In this document: in pieces, positions 26,301 through 31,800 of the stretch | Numbering within the stretch: position 1 is the stretch's first letter | How the letters are laid out: the number at the start of each line of letters is the position of its first letter | Source of the DNA: Pirellula staleyi DSM 6068 | GTDB taxonomy: Bacteria; Planctomycetota; Planctomycetia; Pirellulales; Pirellulaceae | Reading direction: 5' to 3' | Length of the DNA: 47,879 nucleotides | NCBI GenBank assembly: GCA_945900945.1 | Contig: CAMDKL010000026.1 | Location: forward strand, 1-47,879 | Program-made: the position numbers and the translations under genes | Notes under the pieces: generated by a model | Told to the model about the DNA's origin: nothing | The model's input: the letters and a program-made list of their open reading frames with translations, nothing else | Database searches by the model: none

Positions 26301-28734
26301 CGATGGTGTTCTGGCAAACGATATTAGTCCGGACGGAAGCCCGATGCTGGCAAGACTCGTTACACCTCCACAACAAGTTGCGGGTGGTTCGTTTGTGTTC
26401 AGTTCAAACGGAACCTTTAGTTACCAGCCGACGCCGGACTATTTCGGTACAGATACGTTTGTCTATGCGAGTTATATCAATCTCGATATCACACAAGGCG
26501 AGAAGATCGATTCGCTCGCGTTGACGACGGTGACAATCAACATACGGCCTGTGAATGATGTTCCAATAGCCAACAACTTCAACAGTTCAATCGATGAGGA
26601 TACCCTGTTGGTGCTCTCGGAACAGAGTATCATCCTATTCAGCGGAGCGACTCCGGGACCAGCCAATGAATCTGGGCAAACGTTGCGAGTTTCGCTGCCG
26701 AATTTTGTTTCGGCCCAAGGTGGCAGTTTGAATTTGATCGGTAACAACTTGGTTTACACTCCCAAGTCGAACTTCAGCGGTATAGATACGTTCGCGTTCA
26801 CGCTGACCGACAATGGTCTGACAGGTGCGTTACTCGACTCGCTGTCCGTGACTCGAATTATTACCGTCACGGTTCGAGATACCAACGACGCACCCACAAC
26901 GACCCCCAAGTCGATTACGGTTGTTGAAGACATCGTTGATTCGAGGAACACGTTCCCTGTTTCCTTCTTTACTGCCGGAGATTCTGCAGGACCATCTAAT
27001 GAAACGGATCTGCCACCACTCGGGCAAGGCCAGACACTCGCGTTCTCAGGTGTGGTTCTTCAAAGCGAAAAGGGGGGAACAGTCTCCTTTGCTAACGGTT
27101 TGGTCACCTACGCATCAGCTCCTGATTTCAACGGAGTCGATCGATTCTTTTACTTAGTTACGGACTCGGATCCAACGGATCCAAAAACGTCGCGTGGTAC
27201 GGTCACAGTCACCGTCACGCCAGTCGACGATGCTCCGCGAGTTGTGGCGTCTTTAGGGCGGATCAATATGCTGGAGGACGAGACAGAGCGGGCATTGCCC
27301 CTTGCATCGTACTTCTTCGATCCAGACGTTATTCCAAACGACGATCGTTTGACCTATCAAGTTATCTCGAACACCAATCCGTCCCTAGTCGAGCCAACCA
27401 TTGGCCCGAATGACATCTTCGTTCGCCCCAAGGCGGATCAAAATGGGTCCTCGATCATTGTTTTCGAGGCGACCGATAGAGCTGGCAACAAGGTTCGCAA
27501 TACGTTGACTGTGGTCGTGTCACCAGTAAACGATGCCCCGCGTTTGACCGCCCCGTTCCCGAACTTGAACGTAGCTGAGGATTCGCTGATCCCAGATACG
27601 ACGTTGTCGCCAACCCATTTCTTCGATCCGGATGTGATTACTAACGGGGATACGCTGGTATTCAGCGTGACCAACACGAATCTAGACGTGGTCACGGCTT
27701 CGATTGTCAATGGAAAATTGCGATTGGTCCTCGTTCCAGATGCGTCGGGGTTGGCAACCATTACAGTAAAGGTAGTGGACAGTACCGGAAACGTTTTGGA
27801 AGACAGTTTTGATATCTCGGTGGCACCGGTCAACGACGCTCCACGGGTCGTAGACGATCTGTTCTACACGACACCCCAAGGAACAGAGCTGCGAACAAGT
27901 GATGCCAGAGGCACGTTGACAACTGCTAGGAACGATGACGGTGTGTTGGCAAACGACCGGGACATCGAAGGCAATACTTTTACCGCTCGTATTCGAGTTG
28001 CCCCGACCCTCGGCTCGGTTACGCTCAATTTGGATGGCACGTTTAGTTACATTCCATTTTCAACTACCCTAAAGGGTGCGGTGGATTCGTTCAAATACGA
28101 AGCGGTTGACTCGCTTGGTGCTGTAAGTACTCAGGCAACGGTTGCGATCACGATTGGGAATCCACCTCCGCCGACGCACCAAAATCCAATCCAAGGTTTG
28201 GACGTTGACGCGGACGGACTCGTTTCGCCGATCGACGTGCTGTTGATTGTGAACTACATCAATTTTAATGGTCCGTCTACTCCGGTTGCCGGACTGCCAG
28301 CTCCCCCTCCTTATAGGGATGTCAACGGGGACAATCGGATTGATCCGTTGGATGTCCTCGCGGTCATCAATTTCATCAATGCTCGCGGAAACGGTGGTTC
28401 TGGCGAAGGAGAAATGGTTGGGATTTTGGAGGAACTGCCGAGTTTCGCAGCACCGCTGAACTGGTCCTCAGACGTGATGCGAGATACACCGAACCTTGGT
28501 ACAAGCATGGTTTCGGTACCGGCTCGCTCACTTGCTGACTCACGTAGTTCCAGCTGTCCTCAGCCGGAATCTTGGAATTCGGTTTCGGCTCCGATGAGTC
28601 TAGCGGACTACTTATCGAGCTTCGGGATGGATGACGAAGCGGTCGAACAGTTAGCTTTGTCGACGGCCGATTCGCTGGCAAAGGACGACCACGAATCGTT
28701 AGACTCGTTCTTTGCGGAAGTGTTTGGCACCTAG
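11380..28734 (+). CDS. Giant multidomain LEPR-XLL/dockerin protein with pseudo-metzincin domain (G1)
   Basis: The 5784-residue protein begins with a basic segment and 'LEPRQLL' (40-46), the LEPR-XLL motif of planctomycete exported proteins. In order follow: Ig-like domains interrupted by inserted modules (118-219, 435-541); a metzincin-like domain without zinc ligands (about 606-755); a PPC-type domain split by a third module (about 776-1005); beta-helix-like segments (about 1150-2130) with two FN3-like units; a second PPC domain; jelly-roll-like modules (about 2505-2895); a Gly-rich stretch; a third PPC domain (about 3420-3545); an FEFD-module array (4105-4720); a GEVED domain (about 4825-4935); six PVNDAP Ig-like modules (to about 5590); a dockerin (5601-5678) and a tail ending 'SLDSFFAEVFGT'. 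Only three Cys were seen. It is inferred to be an extracellular adhesin- or scaffold-like protein and a paralogue of G2 110 nt downstream. Precise function is unknown. Confidence 0.9.
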   Translation: MTIRRLRNTSSPINTKTPKNAQASSVKKRGKLRRYLLEALEPRQLLAIGPHLIGVQPNNSDLIENGVIRNIAPRELTFRFDDSQIIDAATVGGIRVTRAGSDGSFALPSVSSDFGSNGRVDIQLSSRNASDLLTINVLRSDLGPTGDPTFAINGINVTITLNSNPNGLVTAQRLVNLINGSAVVSPRLSAKINGGLASAKLGGVDTASYSPIQLRSNNDVVVQPGAVVIGDRPNENEVTLRFAENLPDDAYRLEVFGFDDASRGIRGLRNTSGEFFVPTNASTRQDTIDFRLDLGSKVTAVVPQPVVRLANGTIEQQRDTIVVYFDNDKLLVENDSVGKPTARSVENPSFYQLIYTADTVRNTDDLPAYFPTTVYYNASANTATLRFDNDIDSLPGPFLPSSTFRLRIGTRESAPMSPVRTDASATAISDLNTNGSAKLRFTSKALGHAGGGITVSFVNGPASPNPTVTVVGKAITVNIGSATAVLPNTVTTVNQVLVALETNPASSALIKTILEPGSDGSRIIGNRPINYSPVPIYGLGSSFDTASNLGTIGSSSVAQTSLLLSSAIDPETNVLDLIGAVNDPAQRIVGETFENHINPAFGGDNFDGIRTIYYNFKSIYGTDAGVPVSNVITEKQKLRIREAFALWSNQLGVQFVETADIGLTMALGTTNALRLGQLQVETVGQWGVRIDPTYQNSLAVFSANNVWNDNYGENLTRAAATSIGFMLGLSRAANLDPSELLNLDTGFLTFRSTADRNFEPIFPGNQDIIHGQYVHRPESSDIDLYRFDVDFGPNGQSREGVLVAETLAERQANSSTLDTRLALYREVQATATSNLGLGQGVQLQFTAVKPGKLGNNLQVFVTRSNRGAGALPIVNVFPNAISVDLNSTTGSESTLGQLVAALDNDPVARSLVKVNLLGGNPATKVGDRDITYSPITLKGGEMQLISQNDNYFSKDSLIRQSLSSGVYYVGVSASGNDQYDATISFTGTGGRTQGKYDLRLTFRAQTDSVDSIQDVTGVGGDVSIALDGDADGVSGGVNNFWFQTRPLDRAMRFNAGGSSALEGQIVTIRGGNGVDRRFEFSKDTNIGIGNTRILYSDAPIASTSGDLATELAIAINSRSAELGGVTAIANGARVTLRGERLVQLSPGMTVLDIAGKTLFVDKSAGPNADGSLAHPFNNISATGVANAFGSTVPGDIVRIVGNGGADQKLETVGDNFAYEIGFGLLAGSILSDGATMDVPKGVTVMIDAGTVFKLNRSRIGVGSSTLGVDRSGGALQVLGAPILLDAAGNAKKLSDGSTASGSVFFTSWLDELIGLDNYQPRTTPAAGDWGGLLYKRDLDLSAGRSDLEDEGIFRQYVNHADIRYGGSSAVVVDTIQQTVNSIQIADMRPTLSFNKITFGSDSAISATPDSFEETLFSEPKYQRKGSFTPDYNRVGPEIHDNVLTKNSINGLFIKVSTPAGGELKQLTVPGRFDDPDVVHVLSENVLIQGVPGASLLDQTLLPSNLVSLRGRTGGTITPGIYNYKFTYVDKYGYETPPSNATQNVTVAPDQTAISMTGLPSVNGEFVARRLYRSLGVGSGPYRLVAELDGISTSYEDLGAVLTDSNDDKATLFRDRPDVGGVVSTPSLGGFLFAGDYTYRVVMVDAAGREGLASAPTSVIATDLVNQAVSLTNLPALQLGYASRRIYRSSSSGAGTFRLITQLNNPNATSYLDNGSNLQGTLSVESLGTIRPRLDASLAIDPGTIIKLEGARIEIGHSAQLLAEGLDGGRVVFTSKQDDRFGIGGTFDTNNNGLRAALDAQPRDWSGIYASPGSTLQLDHTVLAYAGGSSRIEGTFKSFSPIELQQADARIAHTVFENNANGMGGQGPIDRLGRPANENYPLGNNLSRGSTLFVRGTQPIILDNVFQNNAGSAITIDANSMDAVLRGDSGRQSGAIDRDPTLDTNRGPLFRANRLFNNGINGLEIRGDYSTNNRDETALAVRDLQRNILTTESVWDDIDIVHVLFDSITVSNLEHSGGLRLLSAVNESLVIKMEGQGSNFDKERGTGITATGTYSSIPDRVGGTVHIIGQSGFPVVFTSLRDDAVGAGTQPDGRPQTDTNNDGIASVPRPGDWRSTLFDTFSNDRNVLTVLETERVDMVAPGTNDYAATAQFLGTLAKNESSTDESSPLGFVIHGVLSDANDQDVFSFVGIAGTQVWFDVDSTRFSLDTVIEVLNANGDLLARSDDSTTEQTGTTAIFTTPLIDVNSANPLLRRANAVARRNVSGLLKDDYTSNPRDAGLRVLLPGVTGAQSTFFFRVRSKSVNIENSGAGLTSGSYDVQIRLRDAQEFAGSTVQYANIRYATNGVHATGLPYHSPLTGEANVGMFDGTPNDNITQLGSLNLTDRGAISVAGLLTAGSANVMQFTLGDTDLIQSGFNTLYPISIDVDYADGLNRPDTTAYLFTSQGLYIGGDSNIVDDRAGPLRGSDLSDLSRGSVGTKDPFIGTVSLPRGTYDLGIGGPTSQPTVLSRNTVLFDDSLESLPYSSIKNPAASPFINTALAANNYVTDVNYLWRNFTTTEGGHGGTSAFGFQIGDPGKAVGQANPLQLISNTFSFPSTWESGDPVRFSMNYRFPNGPGASGDLLRVSLVEVVDPTTNVVRQTTVVGFSQSWQQLVMDMSSFAGSTGRYFIAYDYLSGPATMNPNAGVLMDDFYLGIWTPRYSPLDTYLSIANESFEGTTPTATIGVLFDPTSVGTGQNLWNFRNVGSDRNHQGFNALAFQSNGGNSMAAGAFGEIVSNPIDLSSETGTGLYFTYDFNPHDNNERLDVFYRIAGRPDVLIASSAPTFGFGSATVTLARTQGQWEQARVDLRRFEGEVGNLVFSYDTQGANPAGSRDTGYAYIDDILIGLRSRGEQVTNIGSARTFTNSGFGGTSGNYQVEIRKSDALKTIGTFFPVVVPKERYDRGSFSTSLYFKPGLVIADKSIMELSDGANRVKFQFTYDGTFGFGNSPIVISATSTPWELAVSVRDAINTLFTQNRLKISAANSNGVDTGLAAKNSLINLVGDVEFISGANLFGAGGVLLFNGFGDQNVARDQGQFVVNASTISDSRDYAVWSAPADLYYADGRAAQPLTVTGGGGGGGGGFFGNNYNYVGAPTLGGAYARKLPVLNTVAFAVNPGSVAERAGLAPGMVVVNNIFDSSGLGGLHVEGQNPFWRITARPGALDSSQTDNACGDHAGSFFGGDGASFTVDYGRQRVGFEFEEISGAAGDCGGSSVVGGNGWSPDRIPIYYRSDTGATYLRAGGTSSGYAADEMVKAIRDSIMGSVLVTNGTTQNVRSWVEPQAAFVLPIPPALPVRPSASLIIQGPQNIASNGGGQIQRLGEYTAAPFLRAVNNTIIGNDGRASFNAQAIDSASNNTIAGATETWQGTGTNTAPYVVNGTLNPDPLSTGSSDVDLYKFYLEVGERVLIDVDTLPLSSLDSSLKVFDSKGRAQVVSIGLDPKTMDSQAAPGEVVAGADPYVDFTATVAGVYYAGVSASGNTTYDPLSLADRRRGGTSGNYNLSIKVLKPESYVITAEDSSAYSDGDTFTIEQVADFAGTTNRGVTFEFTRSGNVTAGNIPIYIGPEYRVPDMARAIAGAINFSGLLNTQTLSNGAFPVASPLAPVSAIALGGINGHNPTLDIAVANTIVNPPILTVDVGINSGNIRGAEIEAGLNRYPGWTNDQSPFDSIAGIGQNNGSTSTTSTFQGHGNIGIGHDRTMSLPFLTSNSALPITSRGNGTTEKYVVVRNASSIIIRGNIRVDKDLGANNNLNQIIPESGILVSGGATPTLLNNVFVNVQTPIVREFTAGQVNSARPSAVVVGGSTYQFAESRQAFAYLGQAVETSPTNVPNTLLDFNFTAGDTEQLFVDAPGGNFLPAPGSRVIDSSIDSLPDREAFRAVKLAVGIAASPVLAPDRDQSGQLRADDPSVAPPSGLGGNVFKDRGAIDRADFVGPTAISLNPVDNDAQGVDIDTTISVVRLTSGVYPEFRIQLKDGFETGNLQAGTGIDDNSVTGRDGGNRLPGSVVTITENGRLLVEGIDYAFSYNTGTNEIVLKPLAGIWKNDRVYDITLNNKDRFVIDAPAGDQTADGDSFTILDSANGSVTFEFDSGYRLQIPQGVELIVPLAGGGAGGINDGDRFVIDNGIQGFTFEFDNNNNSIAGNFRVPFTSLSTRLDIANSIVTALSAIPNIVPRIISSGNVFVGSVLGAYADTTDAAALTQPKSTVALLVPALGTRPGGVTDGQTFGVSDGRQSLIFEFDGDRAVQPGNIRVDISQASTAAEVAIVIKSVLDTSGLALATQIVDGDKVYLGLPNAGRFDPIGSTLRSVGVSRALVDGQSISITRTVGAVVTTKVFEFDTNPNPGVVAPTSIRIPISVSDTQSDIGQKLAIAISFAGLGLDPQHVGDGNVFVGGTAEHSISTANASSVGLFGRPGVQSSTTLDIFGTLLMQMPPRGGVDVVDDTRFTITNNNRTVTFEFDGNFSGPSTPANVAVQYTAASTSSDLVATLLPLILNAGLGIVPRDAGGGRIDLGLLQNSAVNVLTSAVTLSRGSVADGDYFVINNGTQSVTFEFENLSIGNGRNPAFTPIRYNNQSSRNDVFLAMKATIESSVLGLTTVIQSNGLRLLDNAKFTTNIDNAPSLVMTGVPGGAIPISFVQDQSFTSLQMRDSIVRAISDAFTAGRSTLQAKVRGGSTLYVENAVSISPDVISYYLRGIADNAGNFLKSNRINNETQFTILMPGIQLDFGDAPDPVTTTPGRYPTLLGFDGARHVSNATALRLGAGISSELDGTPTPRADGDSNDDGVSFQFQSLVTPSSNPIFNRNVDTTITVTLSTPGIVDGWIDFNADGDWTDPGENVLNGAVFTSTTLTRQFQIRVPATAPVPATGLDSFARFRASTAGQTLPTGLALDGEVEDYLVRIVPGIPPIGVADTYTMSEDQVGGLVTTDPTGNLTPSFKVDDGVLANDISPDGSPMLARLVTPPQQVAGGSFVFSSNGTFSYQPTPDYFGTDTFVYASYINLDITQGEKIDSLALTTVTINIRPVNDVPIANNFNSSIDEDTLLVLSEQSIILFSGATPGPANESGQTLRVSLPNFVSAQGGSLNLIGNNLVYTPKSNFSGIDTFAFTLTDNGLTGALLDSLSVTRIITVTVRDTNDAPTTTPKSITVVEDIVDSRNTFPVSFFTAGDSAGPSNETDLPPLGQGQTLAFSGVVLQSEKGGTVSFANGLVTYASAPDFNGVDRFFYLVTDSDPTDPKTSRGTVTVTVTPVDDAPRVVASLGRINMLEDETERALPLASYFFDPDVIPNDDRLTYQVISNTNPSLVEPTIGPNDIFVRPKADQNGSSIIVFEATDRAGNKVRNTLTVVVSPVNDAPRLTAPFPNLNVAEDSLIPDTTLSPTHFFDPDVITNGDTLVFSVTNTNLDVVTASIVNGKLRLVLVPDASGLATITVKVVDSTGNVLEDSFDISVAPVNDAPRVVDDLFYTTPQGTELRTSDARGTLTTARNDDGVLANDRDIEGNTFTARIRVAPTLGSVTLNLDGTFSYIPFSTTLKGAVDSFKYEAVDSLGAVSTQATVAITIGNPPPPTHQNPIQGLDVDADGLVSPIDVLLIVNYINFNGPSTPVAGLPAPPPYRDVNGDNRIDPLDVLAVINFINARGNGGSGEGEMVGILEELPSFAAPLNWSSDVMRDTPNLGTSMVSVPARSLADSRSSSCPQPESWNSVSAPMSLADYLSSFGMDDEAVEQLALSTADSLAKDDHESLDSFFAEVFGT
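11491..11520 (+). other. LEPR-XLL motif of G1
   Basis: EALEPRQLLA at residues 38-47 follows a Lys/Arg-rich stretch. This motif marks the N-terminus of many large planctomycete surface proteins and is thought to be linked to export; no conventional signal peptide is visible. Confidence 0.85.
11731..12036 (+). repeat. Inserted 'YSPI' module copy 1 in G1
   Basis: About 102 residues beginning 'GRVDIQLSSRN' and ending 'YSPIQLRSNND'. It shares with copies 2 and 3 the order: beta-rich start, a Pro-Thr segment, 'G-x-x-I/V-T-V/I-x-L/I', a helix with 'LVxLxNxxP/A', and final 'YSP'. In G2 the flanking sequence is continuous across this site. Confidence 0.6.
12682..13002 (+). repeat. Inserted 'YSPI' module copy 2 in G1
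   Basis: About 107 residues, 'GSAKLRFTSKALG' to 'YSPVPIYGLGS'. It contains 'PTVTVVGKAITVNI', 'VLVALETNPASSALIK' and 'IGNRPINYSP', the clearest form of the module. G2 passes directly from the equivalent of 'FRLRIGT' to 'SAANIGT' without it. Confidence 0.65.
13195..13640 (+). other. Metzincin-like domain of G1 lacking zinc ligands
   Basis: The segment aligns end to end with the metzincin domain of G2 ('ITEKQKLRIREAFALWSNQLG' against 'ISPEQKQRVREIFEFYSAQLG'; 'FPGNQDIIHGQ' against 'FPGDDDVIHGQ'). At the zinc motif (13540-13572, residues 721-731) it reads TSIGFMLGLSR, so all three His and the catalytic Glu are replaced while the intervening glycines and hydrophobics remain. Confidence 0.85.
13891..14202 (+). 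repeat. Inserted 'YSPI' module copy 3 in G1
   Basis: About 104 residues, 'GQGVQLQFTAVKPG' to 'YSPITLKGGE', sitting inside the first PPC-type domain between 'LYREVQATATS' and 'ISQNDNYFSKDS'. G2 has the equivalent of these flanks almost adjacent ('GALTVVATNNNYFSDDS'). Confidence 0.65.
15916..16545 (+). repeat. Two FN3-like units in tandem in G1
   Basis: Two related units of roughly 90 residues: 'GIYNYKFTYVDKYGYETPPS...RRLYRS' (15916-16188) and 'GDYTYRVVMVDAAGREGLAS...RRIYRS' (16258-16545). Both share the 'Y-x-Y-x-x-x-x-V-D' strand and the 'ARRLYRS/SRRIYRS' strand. G2 has one equivalent unit at about 32056-32322, so G1 gained or G2 lost one. Confidence 0.6.
20716..20791 (+). repeat. (GGT)n polyglycine tract and G8 homopolymer in G1
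   Basis: Nine consecutive Gly codons, mostly GGT (20716-20742), are followed 41 nt later by a run of eight G (20784-20791) encoding part of Leu-Gly-Gly. The protein stretch is a flexible linker. Both tracts are prone to polymerase slippage. Confidence 0.85.
23692..25539 (+). repeat. Array of 'FEFD' modules in G1
   Basis: About 616 residues made of repeated units with the pattern 'D-G-x-x-F-x-I-x-[ND]-G...V-x-F-E-F-[DE]', then a Gly-Asn/Ile strand, a helix ('A..I..A/S..'), and a final beta strand. It has an N-terminal half unit (23692-23826), five full units (from 23827) and a C-terminal half unit without FEFD (25375-25539). G2 has a single intact unit at the equivalent place (about 39070-39330). 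Confidence 0.7.
25846..26190 (+). other. GEVED domain of G1
   Basis: After the 'LDFGDAPDP' linker, the segment shows 'GWIDFNADGDWTDPGE' and ends in 'GEVEDYLVRI', the hallmark of GEVED domains in large bacterial surface proteins. Confidence 0.85.
26206..28160 (+). repeat. Six PVNDAP-type Ig-like modules in G1
   Basis: Six divergent cadherin/VCBS-like Ig modules of roughly 95-120 residues, mostly ending with 'P-[VT]-[ND]-D-[AV]-P'. Individual units show 'DVLANDxD' or 'FxPxxxFxGxDxFxY' motifs. Such arrays form stalks in extracellular adhesins, often calcium-bound. Confidence 0.85.
28180..28413 (+). other. Type I dockerin of G1
   Basis: Two F-hand repeats, 'LDVDADGLVSPIDVLLIVNYIN' and a second with 'RDVNGDNRIDPLDVLAVINFIN', carry calcium-binding Asp/Asn positions (residues 5601-5678). 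No cohesin is seen in the window, so the partner is unknown. Confidence 0.9.
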
Positions 28735-28844
28735 ATAATCAATTAAAATGACCTTTGCCTCGACAGAGGTGTTGGGTCCAACTATCACAGAATCAACCCC
28801 ATTCATCTTTTTCCAATCTGTTAAGCATTCAAGGTTCATCCAAC
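28735..28844. other. Gap between giant genes G1 and G2
   Basis: Only 110 nt separate the stop of G1 and the ATG of G2. No stable hairpin with a T-tract was seen, so read-through from G1 is plausible. AAGG at about 28831-28834 is the only weak ribosome binding site before 28845. Confidence 0.55.
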
Positions 28845-31800
28845 ATGGGAATTGACGCATCGAAATCTGCAGACCGAAATCGCTCCTCGATCAAGTTGAG
28901 AAGGAAAGAATTTCGAACGCTGCTTTGCGAAAACCTCGAACGCCGGGACCTGATGGCTGTCGACGGGCCGCGATTGTTGTCGATAGCCCCAAATTTGGGC
29001 GAGATTTTCTCGACGACGAGCGCGAACAATCTCAACGAGTCCCCGCGCGAACTGGTGTTGCGATTTGATGCTAACTTAAGCGCTGCATCGGTTCAAAACG
29101 GGAGTGGAATTCGGATCAGTCGATCCGGTGGGGATGGGATTTTCGGGAACACCGGAGATGTCATCGTTCAACCGGCATTTTTGAATTTTTCCGATCCTCA
29201 AAATTCGCGCGTGGTGGTGGCGAGATTCGCTCAGCCTTTGCTCGATGACCTCTATCGAGTCGAAGTCTTTGGGGTCGATATTCCTTCTCAATCGGTCAGT
29301 GCCCTGCGAGATACAGTCGGAGTCGGGCAGTTGCTGAAACCGCGTAGAGTAGGCACTGATCGAGACACGTATGACTTCGACCTGGAGTTGGGCACCAAGA
29401 TCATCGCGGTTGTTCCTCAACCCATTGTTCGCGACGCAGGTACGGGTGCCCTGACGCGCCGAGGCGATCAAATCGAAGTCTATTTCAACGACAGCGAGCT
29501 TTACAATCTGCCGGTGACATCCATCCCGGGTGGTCTCAATCCAACTGTTGTCGACCCTAGCTTTTATAACCTGTTGTTCACCAAGGACACCATCGGACCA
29601 GCAGACGACGTTGTTTTCTCGCCAAAGCCAGATGGGATTTCGTACGATCCGGTATTGAGGAAGGCCACATTGACGTTTGCTCAGGACATCGATCAGTTGA
29701 CGGGCGTGGGTGGGACTTTCCGATTGCGAGTCGGCACTAGTTTGACGGCCACTCCAATTACGCTGGTGGATTTGACGGCGACGGATCCGGGTGGTGATTT
29801 GCAGAGCGCTGCCAACATCGGAACTCCAGGTTCGTTTTCTACGGTCATCAGTCAGCAAATCGTAACGACCACGAACCCACTGTTGAATGATTTTCCTGGG
29901 TCCAACTTTGAACCTGGCCACCGCGACATTCAGGACGAATCGCACTTGGGATTAACCACCGATTCCACTCAAGGGATCACGACGGTTTTTTATAGTTTCA
30001 TGGACAATCAACCCTATGGAAGCGACAGTCTCGGGCGACCAGTCTTCAGTTCTATTTCACCAGAACAGAAACAGCGAGTTCGCGAGATTTTTGAATTCTA
30101 TTCCGCTCAATTGGGAATCGATGTCGTAGAGCATTTAGGGCCGACCGTTACTGGGGACGGAATTAAGAAAGTGGTTGTAGGGGATCTCAATCCCCTACTA
30201 GGTTCGAGTGGCCCAGGCGGAACAATTGGGATAGCACCGGTCGGAGGCGAACTGGCGATCATGGACGGTGCAGAGGCGTGGGACAACACCTTTGGCTATG
30301 GTTCCAACATTCCTGGCACTCAAGGCTTTTTCGAAACCACCTTGCATGAGATCGGGCATTTGCTTGGACTGAGCCACACCTACGACTTGCCGCCCGGAAC
30401 AATCCAAGGCAGTGAGCGCATACTTGGTCGTGTAGGAAATCCACTTGAGCAAATTTTCCCAGGTGATGACGATGTTATTCACGGTCAACGTCTCTACCGT
30501 CCAGACAATCGCGATGTCGATCTTTATCGATTTGTTTTGGCAGAGAAGGGTGATTTCCGTGCGGAAACCATTGCCGAACGTCTTAACAATTCCAGCAACC
30601 TCGATTCTTACCTAACGCTCCTACGAAGAGATGGGGCAACGGGAGCACTGACTGTCGTCGCAACCAACAACAACTACTTCAGCGACGACTCACTCATTAG
30701 CCTGAGTCTTGAGCCAGGCGAGTATTTTATTTCTGTTACTGGCAAGGGTAACGAAGACAACAATCCGGAAACATCCAACACGGGTAGTGGAGCAGTCAGT
30801 CAAGGCCGATATGATTTGCGAGTGGACTTCAAGAGTTCGGTCGTCAACGGCATCGTGGAAGAAGTGGCTGGTTCGACCCGCAAGGGAAGCGCATTGGATG
30901 GGGACGGCGATGGACTCGCTGGCGGCAACTTTGATTTCTGGTTCCGATCAGCTGCGTTGCCATCCGCTGTGGATCCGCCTGTTTCTGCTGCTGCTGTCCT
31001 TGGCTCGCCAACCAATCCTACGACTCCGCGTACACTACTAGTCGATAGGGCCTTTACCGGTCCCGGAGTTGCAAATGGTTCCGTGGCCATTCCGTACAAT
31101 CGAATCTCGCAAGCGACGGCAGTTGCGCGTCGTGGGGACATCATTCGTGTGGTAGGCGATTCTCGAACACCGACTAACTTGACGGATGAATCTGCCTACG
31201 AGATTGGCGATGGCGGTGGCTCGGTTGGAATATTGGGCGACGGTGCGTCGTTGGATGTACCGCGCGGGGTGACTCTGATGTTGGAAGCCGGTGCTATTCT
31301 CAAGTTGGGTGGCAGTCGAATTCTGGTCGGCAGCAACGACAGCACCACCGATAGAAGCAGCTCTGCCGTTCAAGTCCTTGGGATACCGGGGCTTCCGGTA
31401 TACTTCACAAGCTTTTCCGATGAATCACTTGGTAGAGACAATAATCCATTAACTACGACACCCGCGGCTGGAAACTGGGGTGGAATCGAGATCCGAAACG
31501 ACTTCGATCGTGCGCAAGGTCGCTTTGACCGCGAGCGGGAAGGCATCTTTTTGAATACCATTTCCAACGCCGATATGCGTTTCGGCGGTGGCCAAGTTGG
31601 AGTGGGTGCGTTGGCCAAAGTGGTCAGCCCAATCGACCTTTCGGAAGCCAGACCGCTGATCCTTGGAAATCGCATTTCTCGAAGTGGTGACTCGGCGATT
31701 AGTGCAGACCCAAATAGCTTTGAGGAAACCCTCTTTACCGAACCTCGGTATCAAAACGGCGGGGCCTTCGTCCCAGATTACTCGCGCGTTGGTCCCGATT

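Noticed and set aside
25756-26376. Minus-strand reading frame of 206 codons within G1
   Set aside because: It is antisense to the GEVED domain and first Ig-like module, with no known motif; long antisense frames are expected in a 17-kb gene with this codon bias.
28755-28844. Upstream TTG start for G2
   Set aside because: The extra 30 residues are unlike an export N-terminus and ATG at 28845 is followed by the expected basic segment and LEPR-XLL variant.
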